From assembly GCA_002633005.1 (NCBI GenBank), contig NMRA01000029.1, positions 1,163,009-1,227,008 of the forward strand: a stretch of 64,000 nt of DNA, in the 5' to 3' direction. The position numbers were made by a program, and so were the translations under genes. Shown here one piece after another: positions 35,735 through 47,269 of the stretch. Below the pieces are notes generated by a model. The model worked only from the letters and a program-made list of their open reading frames with translations. It searched no databases and was not told the origin of the DNA. Source of the stretch: Phoronis australis. Its lineage: Eukaryota > Phoronida > Phoronidae. Positions within the stretch are counted from its first letter, which is position 1, and each line of letters begins with the position of its first letter.

Positions 35735-36719
35735 TCATTTGGTGCTAGACGCATCAGTAAACTCATTAGCGAAAATCCATCAATCACCACAAGCAGCATC
35801 GTTACTAACAATGGTAAAGTCATAGCCACTGGTGAAGTATGGACGTAAAATGTACAGATCACAAGCGTGAGCAAAGACGTATGAGGTTGGCACAAGATCC
35901 TTGTAGCTATAATCGGGATCAACGTCAATTTCCTACGTCTTCTTTGTCAACTTAAGTCAATGTACAGCCCTGTTTCTAACATAGGATTGCTTTAAGACTA
36001 ATTTCCTGTTTGCAAACCCAACACGACATTTCTGAATGGAATCATAACCCCTTACTCACATGGACATAGTCGTCCATTTTTGACATATTCATTGTATTGA
36101 TCCCGAATCATTAACTAGGAACGCGGCCCTGCGCGTGTTCATCTGAACAATCGGGATGCAAAACTGTCTACCCGGTAATTTTAAACAACGCATTTTAACC
36201 GTTGACTAACGTTTAAAGAAATCAAAAACCGAAGGTATTGACAGGTCTTATGAAAAGGGATTTCGCGAGTTCTGCCTCGATGACGGAACGCCAGATTTTA
36301 CTAGTTCCGACATACAAAAACATACACGCGATAAACTGCTTGATCACTCATTGCATGGCGGTCTGACANTCATTTGGTGCTAGACGCATCAGTAAACTCA
36401 TTAGCGAAAATCCATCAATCACCACAAGCAGCATCGTTACTAACAATGGTAAAGTCATAGCCACTGGTGAAGTATGGACGTAAAATGTACAGATCACAAG
36501 CGTGAGCAAAGACGTATGAGGTTGGCACAAGATCCTTGTAGCTATAATCGGGATCAACGTCAATTTCCTACGTCTTCTTTGTCAACTTAAGTCAATGTAC
36601 AGCCCTGTTTCTAACATAGGATTGCTTTAAGACTAATTTCCTGTTTGCAAACCCAACACGACATTTCCGAATGGAATCATAACCCCTTACTCACATGGAC
36701 ATAGTCGTCCATTTTGACA
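35735..36719. repeat. About 350-base duplication bounded by a single N
   Basis: Bases 35735-36085 and 36370-36719 are nearly identical (a C/T change and a one-base T-run difference). The second copy begins immediately after the lone N at 36369. The interval between them is unique. The same minus-strand open frame appears in both copies and is not supported as a gene. Confidence 0.8.
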
Positions 36720-38035
36720 CATGTTCGAATGAACTCTGATCTTACAACAAGATTGTGTGCTGAGGTAAACGGTAAATCTGCCCGGAAAAGAGCCTGTCTC
36801 ACTTAACTGTTGCACCAGACTAGTCCCGAATCATTAAGCAAGGGCCACTGCTCCACGAGTCGTCTTCAGAATCACCAGAAATCACCATGAAATGTCAAAG
36901 ACGAACATCCGTGTCGGCTGTCTTAAGGTTATTTCGAAAACTGAGCCGATTTGAAAGCAACACGTAACAAGAAGTACTAACGCTTTCATGACTCGTCGAA
37001 ATTTACCGATCAGTTACAACGACTATAAACCACCGATACATGAAAGAAATTAACTACATTGATTTGAATGGCTTACGTCTATAAAATAGATCTCAGCTTG
37101 TTATTCTCGTGAGAAATAGTTTCTGGGTTCGAAAAACGCCATTTTTGCTTGAGCCCATACTTAGTGCATCAAAGTACCAGCCGCAATCGTCCAGAACCTT
37201 GTGTCATGGCAGTAGATGACGCAATTTTGAACCGGAAATAAGAATAGACATGCCTGCATTGAGTCCAAAACGTCACAATGACGTCATGCAAAAAAATTAT
37301 TCCCAAGCCTAGAACTCAGCTCTAACTTGAAGAAACCAATTTTACAACAGTATGTGGTCTAAATCAGAATTTAGGTTTTGTGCCGGAAGTGGGTTCATCA
37401 TAAGTCGCTTCAAAAAACGTCCCGGTGTTGTTCACACACTGTTTGGACAGCAGTGAGACTATGGTTGGTTTTGCTACGATCATCAATTTCAAATCGGACC
37501 TATGATTCTGAAGCATCCTCTATTGCCAAGTGTCAAACATAAACTACATGCTCCATTGCTTTCCTTCAAAAGAGTCCCAAAGATAAACATTGACATTGTA
37601 TGTGGTTAAAATCTTACAAATTGACAGGCACTACCTAAACTCGAACTGCTAGCGAATAAGTAAAAAGGAATGATAGCGGCTGGAAACGTTTTAGATTTTG
37701 CATTTCAGCTTATACTTAGTCGCAGTTTATGGTTTACTTAAATAATGTTATATGAACATTTTGATAAAAATCTACCATAAAAGAAGCAATTTCAATTACA
37801 ACCTTTGCAGAACCCCCAGATTAACTTTTAAAGGATTTTTTATCCCCTCATTCACAATGTTGAGAATTTGACGGCTACATAAAATATTGTCCCCACAAAG
37901 TGCAACTTGGGTGATATTATTTTCGGCAAGTACATGTAAAACACAACAGGAGAGAGAAAACGAGAATAAGTTATGAAGTTACGAATTGCCCGAATCTATC
38001 AGCCGTAGTGAAACTTGATGTCAAGTTTGTGCGAA
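36720..38035. other. No gene seen
   Basis: Between the duplicated block and the last exons of gene A. No domain or paired splice signals were recognised. Confidence 0.4.
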
Positions 38036-38039
38036 TATT

Positions 38040-38176
38040 ATGCTTTATCCCATACGCGTTGAATCTGTCGAGGGAAATACGGCCATGTAATCATGTTTTC
38101 CGTATGCATCTCCTGCACTACTTCATCAGTGACCTCTGACATGGAAAGTTCAAAAGGTAGGTCAATATCGACTCGA
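38040..38176 (-). CDS. Possible acidic C-terminal exon near gene A, unassigned
   Basis: Minus strand, from a GTCGAG acceptor-like site to a TAA at about 38040. The frame reads VDIDLPFELSMSEVTDEVV and then a hydrophilic end. The acidic, methionine-containing composition looks coding, but the required entry phase is 1, while gene A's tail exon donor leaves phase 0. It may be an alternative terminal exon or chance. Confidence 0.25.
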
Positions 38177-38224
38177 CGTCGTTAGCCGGTTAGATCATCA
38201 AATTTTCAGAAAATAGTTAAAGCA

Positions 38225-38367
38225 TGGGCGGCGCACCATAAGGGGCTGGGGGCTATAGCCACCCCACTTTTTTCAGTGCTACGCTACACATGGTTTATAG
38301 GCGATGTACCACAGGGGGCTGAGGGGGCTTTAGCCCCCCACTTTTTCAGTGCTGCGCCACCCATGTT
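38225..38367. mobile_element. Inverted-repeat element with internal tandem duplication
   Basis: It starts CATGGGCGGCGCACC and ends, read in reverse, CATGGGTGGCGCAGC. Inside, a unit of about 70 bases is repeated twice (GGGGGCTATAGCCACCCCAC / GGGGGCTTTAGCCCCCCAC, each followed by CACTTTTT-TCAGTGCT). Each unit also forms a G/C hairpin. Confidence 0.65.
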
Positions 38368-38443
38368 AAGTAACACAATTGTAGCAGTGTAAATTTCGCT
38401 CAACATGCAGTCAGCCTTCTTGGAATCCTTTTGCTTGCTATAA

Positions 38444-38504
38444 CTAATGCGGAGACGAGTTCACCTGTTGGCTCCTCATTTCCTGGTCGTCAACTTTAGA
38501 GCCC
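38444..38504 (-). CDS. Exon: cytoplasmic tail of gene A
   Basis: The acceptor TTTTTGTTGCAG enters in phase 2, completing the Arg codon split by the transmembrane exon. The frame reads GSKVDDQEMRSQQ up to a GTGAAC donor at 38465, phase 0. Reading through gives VNSSPH and a TAG (38444-38446). Both a spliced and an unspliced end are possible; I extend the feature to the TAG. Confidence 0.7.
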
Positions 38505-39233
38505 CTGCAACAAAAATCAGAATTAAGACGAGGCTTGACCCTGAAGTTTTGAAGTGTATATAGCCTAAAGGGTTTATCCGCGGACACACTATATTCAACG
38601 AAAAAACACAATGCGGGTGATTCGTGTTTTTGTTGGCTCGTGTAGCTAACATATGTGTATACACGGCGAGAATTGAAGGTGTTAGCGATCACAGGGTTGC
38701 GTTCTGTAGAGAAAGTTTCTTGCACGAAAAACGAGATCACGCAAGTCTCCGCGAAATATCGCCATGCAACATTACAAGAGAAGCACGTTGACTTTCAGTG
38801 TCAGCAATTTTTACGGGGGAAGGTTAAACCACGTCGATATCTTGTAGTGCAACAGCGCCATCTTACAGAACCTTGCCAAGTTCGTTAATGGTCAATGAAT
38901 AGGGCCGTTCCGGATTACACAGCAATAAAACTCCCTTTTGTGCCGGAGATAAGAAAGAGCGTCACTTAGTTTTGGAATTCAGGCACATTTTTGTGTCTCT
39001 CATTTATGTCGGGAAGGTGAAAAATTTCTGATCACACATTCACGGGTATATATTCAGTTTATTAATTTTTCAAGTCGGAGTTGCAGCCCACATAATGCAA
39101 CCGAGAAAAAACTTGTAAAGAATCAGACAACAGCAAATAACAGGTGAAACTCCAGTGGCACGAAAACGAGGAAGCAAATGTGCCTACCCATGTTTACGGC
39201 ATTTGGGGTGAACACAGTGAGATTCGAGTGTAC

Positions 39234-39546
39234 ACACTTTCACAGTGCTACGAAAGGTAGCACTGTCGAATGTTGTTTAAGTGGCTTCTTATGGTTAAAG
39301 TGAAGACATCGACGTCATAACATTCAGTCATTCCCATCGATTGAAAGCTAGGAAACCCCTTTAAAATAATATATTGCACTTTGGAATTCGCATTTTTAAG
39401 TCGCTGCCGATAGGTACATGTATGACATATTCGTAGACGTACAATTAGACTTTTATTGTCGAGGTTGCTTGAATTGCAGGTTGGAATTACGAAGTTGCGT
39501 CGATGCCCACACACTTTTGAGTATAGGTGGCGCTGTGTCAGAGGGT
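39234..39546. repeat. Dispersed repeat, copy of 14057-14457
   Basis: Starts TTTCACAGTGCTACGAAAGG and ends ATAGGTGGCGCTGTGTCAGAGGG, with shared internal CATTCAGTCATTCCCAT. It lies within the intron just downstream of the transmembrane exon of gene A. Confidence 0.7.
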
Positions 39547-39702
39547 AGATTCCAGTGTCGCTGTGAAATCCGAGGCGACCCTATTCGAACTAGTTTGTAC
39601 AGGTATCTTGGGAAGGTGAAACCAAGGCCAACGACTTAAAAAATGAGTAAATAAAAATTGCGTGGGCGGCATTACCAATTTTTTAAAGTAATAATTCCTT
39701 AC

Positions 39703-39821
39703 CTGAAGCACACTTTTTTGCAGATAATATACACGATTACAAATATGATGAAAAACGCCAACACAGAGCCCACTACGATAAGTGCAATCATCCAGGTCTC
39801 TAATCCAGTGAGTACTGGGAT
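39703..39821 (-). CDS. Exon: transmembrane segment of gene A
   Basis: The exon is 119 bases, phase 0 in and phase 2 out, with a TTTCTACTTCAG acceptor and a GTAAGG donor. It encodes a short luminal lead (IPVLTGLETW), a membrane span (MIALIVVGSVLAFFIIFVIV) and a Cys/Lys-rich stop-transfer (YIICKKVCF). The two membrane-proximal cysteines could be palmitoylated; that is inference. Another frame is also open here but is not hydrophobic and does not match neighbouring phases. Confidence 0.85.
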
Positions 39822-40390
39822 CTGAAGTAGAAAAACACTCTTCTAAAGGCCAGAAATCGTCAAGTAGACCTTGGCTGCACTTGTTTGCCTGCTTTACCTG
39901 GTAAGACATCTGACTGGTCTATAAACAGGAAGTCGTCACAGCCAAGAACAAATCGGACATCTTTGCCGGTTGACCCAGCGGAACCAGCGAAGTCAATTAA
40001 GTGCAGCAAATGAACGTGGTTGAAAATATGCTTTACTAGGTTTCACTTATAAAAACACAATTTAACCCAATAACGTTTAGAAACACCAATTTTTACAAAC
40101 CTGGTCTAGATTTTGTCTAACCATGGAATTTCTTTCCAGAGCACCAGGATTTAAATAAAATCCCGAGTTGTCCAGGCTATGTGGGTGTTTATATAGTTGA
40201 TTTATCTCTTGCTTTATTAACAAAATGAGAATTTTTCGAATAATTAAGAGAAGTAAACCATCTCACTTTGTTGATGTAATTTGTTGTTAAATTAATGACG
40301 TTATCAAATCCTCGCGACCGTTATTACTCATAGTTCGAGATTCAATGTTGTAGAAGACTTGTCTCCATTTTGAGAAAGTGAAATACTCAC

Positions 40391-40523
40391 CGCCGTTGTG
40401 TTGATGTTTGTTGGTGTCGTCGTTTCCGTTGTGGTGATTTGTGGGTAAACAATACTGGCAAAAGCGAGTGCTTGAACTTGCACTGTAGCATTGATGGCGG
40501 TCCCGATATCGCTTTCCACCGCG
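40391..40523 (-). CDS. Exon: end of ectodomain and Thr-rich stalk of gene A
   Basis: The exon is 133 bases, phase 2 in and phase 0 out, with a TTTTTACAG acceptor and a GTGAGT donor. It encodes AVESDIGTAINATVQVQAL, then ASIVYPQ and a threonine-rich stalk (ITTTETTTPTNINTTA). The stalk directly precedes the transmembrane exon, a usual place for O-glycosylation. Confidence 0.8.
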
Positions 40524-41560
40524 CTGTAAAAATTAAACAGCGCTGATAAAACAATAAACTGGGACTTGCTGAAAGCTAGGATGTATTGTCATTTGCCAAT
40601 AGAAGGCGATTTCTCTGTCAAAATGGCTTCCTACTGAAGCAATTTTTATCTCAAACTGTTAAAGGAGAAATGTCGGTTGTCTATGATGCGATGTCAGGAA
40701 TTGAAATACGTACGTGATATCAATTCTCTAATACTAACTAATCAATCATTATGAGCTGGTATGGCACGCCAATCATGATTTCACTCTAACGTCTTGTCTG
40801 TTAAAGCAGTGAAGGCATTTCCCGGTCCTTAAGCAATTATCCGCTACACATCCAAAACAAATGAAGCGCAATTTCGCGGCCGTCCAAGGGCCATGAGTGT
40901 ACAATCTGCTGCTCCTACTTGGACATTTAAGCGGTAGATACTGTTGAGCAGATAAGTATTCTAAAGTGCACCTGCTGCCTTTTCGTAAAATCTCTATTGA
41001 TACGCTCAGCGTCGAGAGCATTTCACCGTTATTTTCGAAGAGTATGGTAAACTATCGAGGAGTTGATACAAGTGAAGAACCAGGATGCCACAAGAGGACT
41101 CAACCACAACTTTCAAAGGAAAGTGTCCGCCACAGCCCTAAAAGCGGCATGTTGGCGGCGTTCTTTTTCCTGGTTGGCCCCGCAGGGTGGTCTGGGGGCG
41201 GGGTGTTGAGTTAGCACCGCGAAATCCGTCTATGGATGTTTTTGACTTTTGGTTAACAGGAGTTTCAACAGAGTTTGGATATTAGATCATGGGCCCAGAT
41301 TAACGCTGATTGGTCAGTGTTATGTCGTTAAAATGCGAATTCGTGGTGATCTAGTTGCAGAACCCAAGAGCTATCATCAGAGCGCATCGCTTCTCTAAAC
41401 ATCCGAGTTATTTGCGTAGTTCCCGGGCGTTATACCGAGCTTGACTCCCAATAGTTCAGCCCAAGTGTCCCCTCACCTAGGTATCAGTTTATACCAAGCG
41501 TTGCCTACGATTCGGGTTCGTTGCCTCCCATTTCTTCTCTGTGTGGCTGGTCTAGGATAT

Positions 41561-43126
41561 ACTTGTTGGAGACTGCCGTAAAGCACGTAACGGGAAACTG
41601 CGCATGGATCGGGTGATTATTCCTTTAAATTGGATAGTATGCTACTGAACCGAGAACAGTGCATTACCGTGTCATGACCTTTTCCAAGTCTACCAGGAAA
41701 GCGTCGCCTTCCCAGACCGCCATGGTGTACACGCAATGTTCGTTCATAATCAACGAACATTGTTCTTCTTTAAATAAATCATGGCTTTTGTCTTATGGAA
41801 AGTTCGGACATGTCAATCAAGCAAAAATTTTAGCTAATCAGATCGCAGGAGCATGTAAAATCATCGGTAATGGTTTTACGATGCGTCTGCAGTACAAGAG
41901 ATCGAAAGTGTCAGTCACTGATAAAAGCATGTAGCAGACGTCAGGATGAGATGAATACATTTGGATATTTAATTTTATAAACGCACATCAAAACGATTTG
42001 AAGTCAATGAATTTTATACAGGATAAATATTGTATTATCAGTTATCAAAATCGTTAAATTTATCTATTAATCCTGGAATTAACTAATTACGCTTATTACT
42101 ACCAAGCGACTTCATTCGGAAATCCATTATGTACCAAAAATTAGGGGGCGCTCGGAGTAATCGACATAAATGACGTCATCCGAGACAAGAAGCGCAGGCC
42201 TGTTATATGAAAACGGACCACAATGCGAAATGTTTTGCTGCCTATTGCGACTTAGTGTTTTGTTACTGGTGCCCTGATACGTACCTTATCGTCTGGTTAA
42301 AAATTGAGACTGCCACGGAGGGAGGCAAAGCGTAANACTTGTTGGAGACTGCCGTAAAGCACGTAACGGGAAACTGCGCATGGATCGGGTGATTATTCCT
42401 TTAAATTGGATAGTATGCTACTGAACCGAGAACAGTGCATTACCGTGTCATGACCTTTTCCAAGTCTACCAGGAAAGCGTCGCCTTCCCAGACCGCCATG
42501 GTGTACACGTAATGTTCGTTCATAATCAACGAACATTGTTCTTCTTTAAATAAATCATGGCTTTTGTCTTATGGAAAGTTCGGACATGTCAATCAAGCAA
42601 AAATTTTAGCTAATCAGATCGCAGGAGCATGTAAAATCATCGGTAATGGTTTTACGATGCGTCTGCAGTACAAGAGATCGAAAGTGTCAGTCACTGATAA
42701 AAGCATGTAGCAGACGTCAGGATGAGATGAATACATTTGGATTTAGAAAATTTCATATTTAATTTTATAAATGCACATCAAAACGATTTGAAGTCAATGA
42801 ATTTTATACAGGATAAATATTGTATTATCAGTTATCAAAATCGTTAAATTTATCTATTAATACTGGAATTAACTAATTACGCTTATTACTACCAAGCGAC
42901 TTCATTCGGAAATCCAGTATGTACCAAAAATTAGGGGGCGCTCGGAGTAATCGACATAAATGACGTCATCCGAGACAAGAAACGCAGGCCTGTTATAAGA
43001 AAACGGACCACACTGCGAAATGTTTTGCTGCCTATTGCGACTTAGTGTTTTGTTACTGGTGCCCCTGATACGTACCTTATCGTCTGGTTAAAAATTGAGA
43101 CTGCCACGGAGGGTGGCAAAGCGTAA
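41561..43126. repeat. About 780-base duplication joined by a single N, cuts an exon
   Basis: Bases 41561-42335 and 42337-43126 are near-identical, back to back across the lone N at 42336. They differ by scattered substitutions and a 14-15 base insertion in the second copy. The first copy contains the 3' part of the gene A exon at 43076-43330, including its GTACGT donor, but stops at the N. Two alleles of one segment placed in series is the simplest reading. The 91-codon open frame in copy one has a stop in copy two. Confidence 0.9.
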
Positions 43127-43330
43127 GAAGTAGGAGGTATGGCCACTGCTCGCCTGACTCTCGCTGGGGTTTTTGCCCAGGTACAGAGACTGTTGTTGGT
43201 CTCTACCACGACAACAACAACGTATTCCAACTTCAATTTGTTCGTGGCACACGTGTTGAGTGGGAAGTTGTCGGCAACTTTAATGTTGCCTGGTGACAAA
43301 AACTTCTTTGCTTGTTTCTCGAGGACTGGA
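43076..43330 (-). CDS. Exon: ectodomain of gene A with furin-like site
   Basis: The exon is 255 bases, phase 2 to phase 2, with a strong TTTTTTGTTTATTTCAG acceptor and a GTACGT donor. It encodes PVLEKQAKKFLSPGNIK, a valine strand (LEYVVVVVVETNNSLC), TWAKTPARVRRAVAIPPTSY and NQTI at the end. RVRR is a possible furin cleavage site about 100 residues before the membrane, which would give a two-chain surface protein if used. N-glycosylation sites are present. No named domain was recognised. Other frames on either strand are shadows. Confidence 0.75.
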
Positions 43331-43505
43331 CTGAAATAAACAAAAAATTGGACAGTTGCCAAAAGTTGAATTACTGGAGTGTTGGCTTAACATCAAAATT
43401 ATTTTAAAATTTCCACAAACTTGAACCAGAAATGTCTTTTGATTTATACCACTTACCGTCATAAACCTGATATCAAGTTGTTTCTTACCCTTCTCCATTA
43501 CGTAC

Positions 43506-43622
43506 TTCCGATATAGGGTCAACATGGCGAAATACAATTTGAGGTTAGATGACGATTGCATAGTTGGTTGGCAGTGGTCTGCATTCTTCCTTAAAGTTAA
43601 TGCAGAGTCCAAACGTTTTTTT
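43506..43622 (-). CDS. Candidate exon of gene A, uncertain
   Basis: A minus-strand stretch without stops encodes KKRLDSALTLRKNADHCQ, then LKLYFAMLTLYR. With the AGAG acceptor at 43623 and a GTACGT donor at 43505 it would be 117 bases, phase 2 to phase 2, and insert cleanly between the 44765 and 43076 exons. A stronger GTAAGTGG donor lies at 43456 but leaves phase 0 and breaks the frame. Without this exon the ectodomain has six cysteines, with it seven. Confidence 0.35.
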
Positions 43623-44764
43623 CTCTAAATTCTGTGAAACACGCATACCGTCGAATTTGCACTGTTGTGCGGTAGCATATCCAAACAACTCACACAAAAA
43701 TGCTCAATGTCTCAATGTGTCCGTGAATGAAAGAAATTCGTTTCAGCTCACCTTTGCATTAGAAATTCGGTCGAGCGAAAGACGCCTTTGTTATCTCACA
43801 ACGATAAAGAGCTGTATTCAACATGTTTGCTATGGGATGTGGTTGACTGGATGCTTTAATTTCTACACGATGTTAACAACACCTGCACGCGCAGAAGCAT
43901 AAGAGTCACAGGGGAGATAAGTTGAATATATGGCAATCTTGGAATCAACTTGCCACTCAAAGTAGATGTAGAATTTAGAAATGTCGTTTAATGGTATTAG
44001 TATATTTTAGTAGTTACAATATAGATAATTTGAGAAATACTGTTTGAACGCATGGAAATTATAATAGCCAAACCTGAGTTGAGAACTTAAACATTTTATT
44101 ATTTGAGCATGCAACTGAACAGTTACGTAAAAAATAATTTGCCTCGTTTCGAGCGCTCCCTGTTGGCCCAACTGAGAGCTGGTACTTTTGCCTCACACAT
44201 AGAAACTGGTTGCCATGTACATACTTCTGTAGATTAAAGGTTGTGTATATGTTGTGACTGAAATTCAGTTGAAGATGAACTGCATTTGGTATTTAATTGT
44301 TCATATGATTGGGTAAAACAAATTTGCATCTCAATGTATCTAACTTTCCTGACTGTAACAGGGTAGGATGATCCCTAGACAATTAGCCAAATTTGTTGGC
44401 GCCTCGCGAGCGTAAATATAATATAGTGTATGTTTGATTTTTTATTATGTTTCATTCCAGGCTGAGGTGATATATACATTCATTTCGCGCCGGCTGGGTA
44501 TAGATCGTTATTACAATGCATATTTTGTTGATACTGGCAAATAGTGCACTAATTGAGACTATATTAGATAAATACTACTACTGCCACTACTACAACCAAA
44601 TGCGACGCCAATAATCTTGAAGCCCATCTGAACGTTCTAGAATGCTGTTTTGGTTAGGAATTTTAATTGAAAACTTCCAAATACAAAATTTAAATTTGTG
44701 TTAGTAACGATACAGTTGGAAGAGGAAAGGCGTATGTACTTTCGATTGATAAAGTGTAACTTAC

Positions 44765-44868
44765 ATGCTTGACTGTGGTAACACACAGCATTCGGCAATT
44801 GTGGCATTGGTTTGTCCGCAGTGACCGTTAAACGCTTTCTCCAATGACTCTGTAACGGCGCTGTTAAT
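44765..44868 (-). CDS. Exon: Cys-rich ectodomain part of gene A
   Basis: The exon is 104 bases, phase 0 in and phase 2 out, with a TTTTATTTTAG acceptor and a GTAAGTTAC donor. It encodes INSAVTESLEKAFNGHCGQ and NATIAECCVLPQSS. Three cysteines and one NAT sequon. An alternative open frame does not match neighbouring phases. Confidence 0.75.
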
Positions 44869-45298
44869 CTAAAATAAAACGCGCCCTTTGACAATAGATG
44901 TCACCTGTTTCCATCATAATTAGAAAAGGGAACGTAATCTGCAGCATGCAATGCTTCTACTGTTTTTGTCGCGAAACGTTTAAGAGAGTGACGAATATTT
45001 AAAACGTGGGTCGTCAAAAATTCGTACCGTTTTTTTTTTTCGTAGATAAGCCCATCCGATGAAAGAAATTTACCACAAAATAAGACAAAATGAGCTCAAA
45101 ATGAAACATGTGATGCAACGGAAAGTGCGAAAACTCATTCAGTATCTTCAGAGCCATTTACTTTCTAAAGCTAGGTTCAAGATGGCTAACGCCATGGCCG
45201 ACGTAGGCTAGTTACATGGTTCACGCAATGACAACGATTCCAGAATTTCAAGTCAATCGAATCGATTACTCTAAAAAGTTACCCTTTATTTTACTTAC

Positions 45299-45380
45299 GT
45301 TTGTTATGCTGAGTCCACATTTATTCAACTGTAGAGTAAATGCAATACCATTTATTCGGTCTTCAAGATCGATTTGAGCA
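45299..45380 (-). CDS. Exon: start of non-mucin ectodomain of gene A
   Basis: The exon is 82 bases, phase 2 in and phase 0 out, with a TATATTTACAG acceptor and a GTAAGTAA donor. It encodes AQIDLEDRINGIAFTLQL and NKCGLSITN. It links the Ser/Thr-rich exon 46286-46496 to the Cys-rich exon 44765-44868 with both phases matched. Confidence 0.75.
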
Positions 45381-46285
45381 CTGTAAATATAAAATTAGGA
45401 TGTTACACGGACAAGGGCGGCTCATACGAGAACGCTACTGTATGCCGTTTAAAGATGATGACGGTGAAGACTATAAGTTTGACAAAATACAAGAGGTTGA
45501 CCGAATGAAAAAATTAGCGGACACTCCATTGTTGGGAACTTTAAAATAAAAACCTGAAAGTGACATTCAGAGTCAGATCAAAGGGACAATGACACTGGAG
45601 ATGGAAAAACGATGCACGCGGTTGTTTTATTCCCAGTGATGTCATATGGCAGGCTCTTCATTTACTCATGCATCTCCGAATAGTTGACGTCGTTGCAATG
45701 TTGTTTTCCAAGTTTTTGGTTTGTGTACAAAATTTCACACTTTGGGGTACGGCAGTTTCTTAAACTGCTCAAACCATAAACTGTCTAAAATAAAAATGCG
45801 ACATTTTGAGGTTCGAAGGTCGGTTACGTAATTTCAGGATTGCGGCAGTTTGTGGTTCCGCAATCATTCCTTGGAGATGCTAAGTCACAGGTTTCATTGA
45901 ATTTCGCTAGAAGTACGAATTTTGGCACCTTCGGCGTGTTTGACAAAACACTACTTGGTTGTATCATGTCAAACTATTCTGCGCCAAATACTTTTGCCTC
46001 CCTGAAGGACTTTAACATTCGTTTTAGTGGCCAAATCGTAATTGATTACTGATACACGTAATTTGAAAAGTGCACAAACCATGCAAATCGTACACTTTTG
46101 GCAGAGACCCTGTCCCTCCATTAGGACTGCTTGTACTTCCAAAGCTGACGATTGCCTTCCCTACCTATGTGTGAACACTTTAAATTAGTAGGCGAGACGT
46201 TAGGATATTTTCATGTACTACGCCTTTGAAAATGACTCCATTCTTATGTACGATCTCGAAGTATGAGACGGGTCATTTGACTTAC

Positions 46286-46496
46286 GTCGGCTGCACTACC
46301 GTTGAGGACGAGGTTGGCGCAATAACGCTACTCGTTGACGTTAGTCCTGTTGTCATGGGCGAAGTGGTTGCAACAGCTGGGGTCGACGAAGAACTCTGCA
46401 ACAGAGGCGTATCCATGCTGAAGGTTGACATTGCCCCTGTTGTTGTATCCGAGGCAGCGGCAGCTGAGAATGAAGTCATTGACAATGGCGTAGTCG
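46286..46496 (-). CDS. Exon: Ser/Thr-rich mucin-like segment of gene A
   Basis: The exon is 211 bases, phase 1 in and phase 2 out, with a CTTTCTCTCTACAG acceptor and a GTAAGTCA donor. About 70 residues, mostly Ser, Thr, Ala and Pro (TTPLSMTSFSAAAASDTTTG at the start, SSSTVVQPT at the end), no cysteine. This composition fits dense O-glycosylation. The plus-strand frame over the same bases is a shadow. Confidence 0.83.
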
Positions 46497-47150
46497 CTGT
46501 AGAGAGAAAGGGAAGTGTTATCAAAAGGGATGACCCTGCATTACTGAACTACAGTGTATAACTGTATCGTTATCATACACGTAGGTACCTTGAGTACGTA
46601 AGCCATTATACAGGCTGTAAGAAAGAATCGAACGTTTACAAATAATAAAGTTATGTAACCAGATACGCTTCAGTGACTCCTATTGAGGTCTATGTAGGCT
46701 GACATGATCAAAACTGACGTAGACAACTAGAATATGTCCCATCAACTTCAACGAGTTACAGTTAAAAAAATTGGGTGGAGCAATTAAAATATCATACATG
46801 CACAAGATAAATTCATCACCGTCGCATGCAGCGCAGGAATTTAAAAACGAAAATTTCTTGAAACCTTCTAGGCGAATGAAATTGGGATTTAAGAAGTGCT
46901 TTGAACAACATCTTAGCTTCACAAGTGCACATATGAGATAGCAAAAGTCTACAAATATTTCTCACGTCTGCCAGAACTGAGTTCCTCTGGTCACTCAATT
47001 CATTTCCACGAAACAGGCCTCAATGAATGTCTTGGGAACAGCTGTAAACACTACTATCTGCAGTCAACGACAAGGACCCAGTGGAAAAAGGTAGTTTAGT
47101 ACTTAATATATGCTAGTCTTGAATCGGGGTGGAAATGTAGATCACAAACA

Positions 47151-47269
47151 TTTTTAAAGCTGGTCTGCACGCCACCTGTTGGCCACATCACGGTCGGGGC
47201 AGAAACCTTTTCAGACTGTTGTTCATTAGGTCACGTGACCAACAGGTGGCGCGCAGACCACACTTAAAA
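47151..47269. mobile_element. Compact foldback element
   Basis: Two inverted arms of about 35 bases: TTAAAGCTGGTCTGCACGCC continuing CACCTGTTGGCCAC, and in reverse TTAAGTGTGGTCTGCGCGCC continuing CACCTGTTGGTCAC. The loop is about 45 bases. Single CC[TA]CCTGTTGGCC-type fragments also occur near 44158 and 59676. Confidence 0.75.

Noticed and set aside
35620-36563. Minus-strand frame starting MTLIPIIATRILC in two copies
   Set aside because: The two copies are one sequence duplicated at an N join; no domain, and one copy runs into the MITE.
41659-41934. 91-codon plus frame
   Set aside because: The near-identical second copy (from 42435) has a stop inside it, and it runs antisense to gene A introns.
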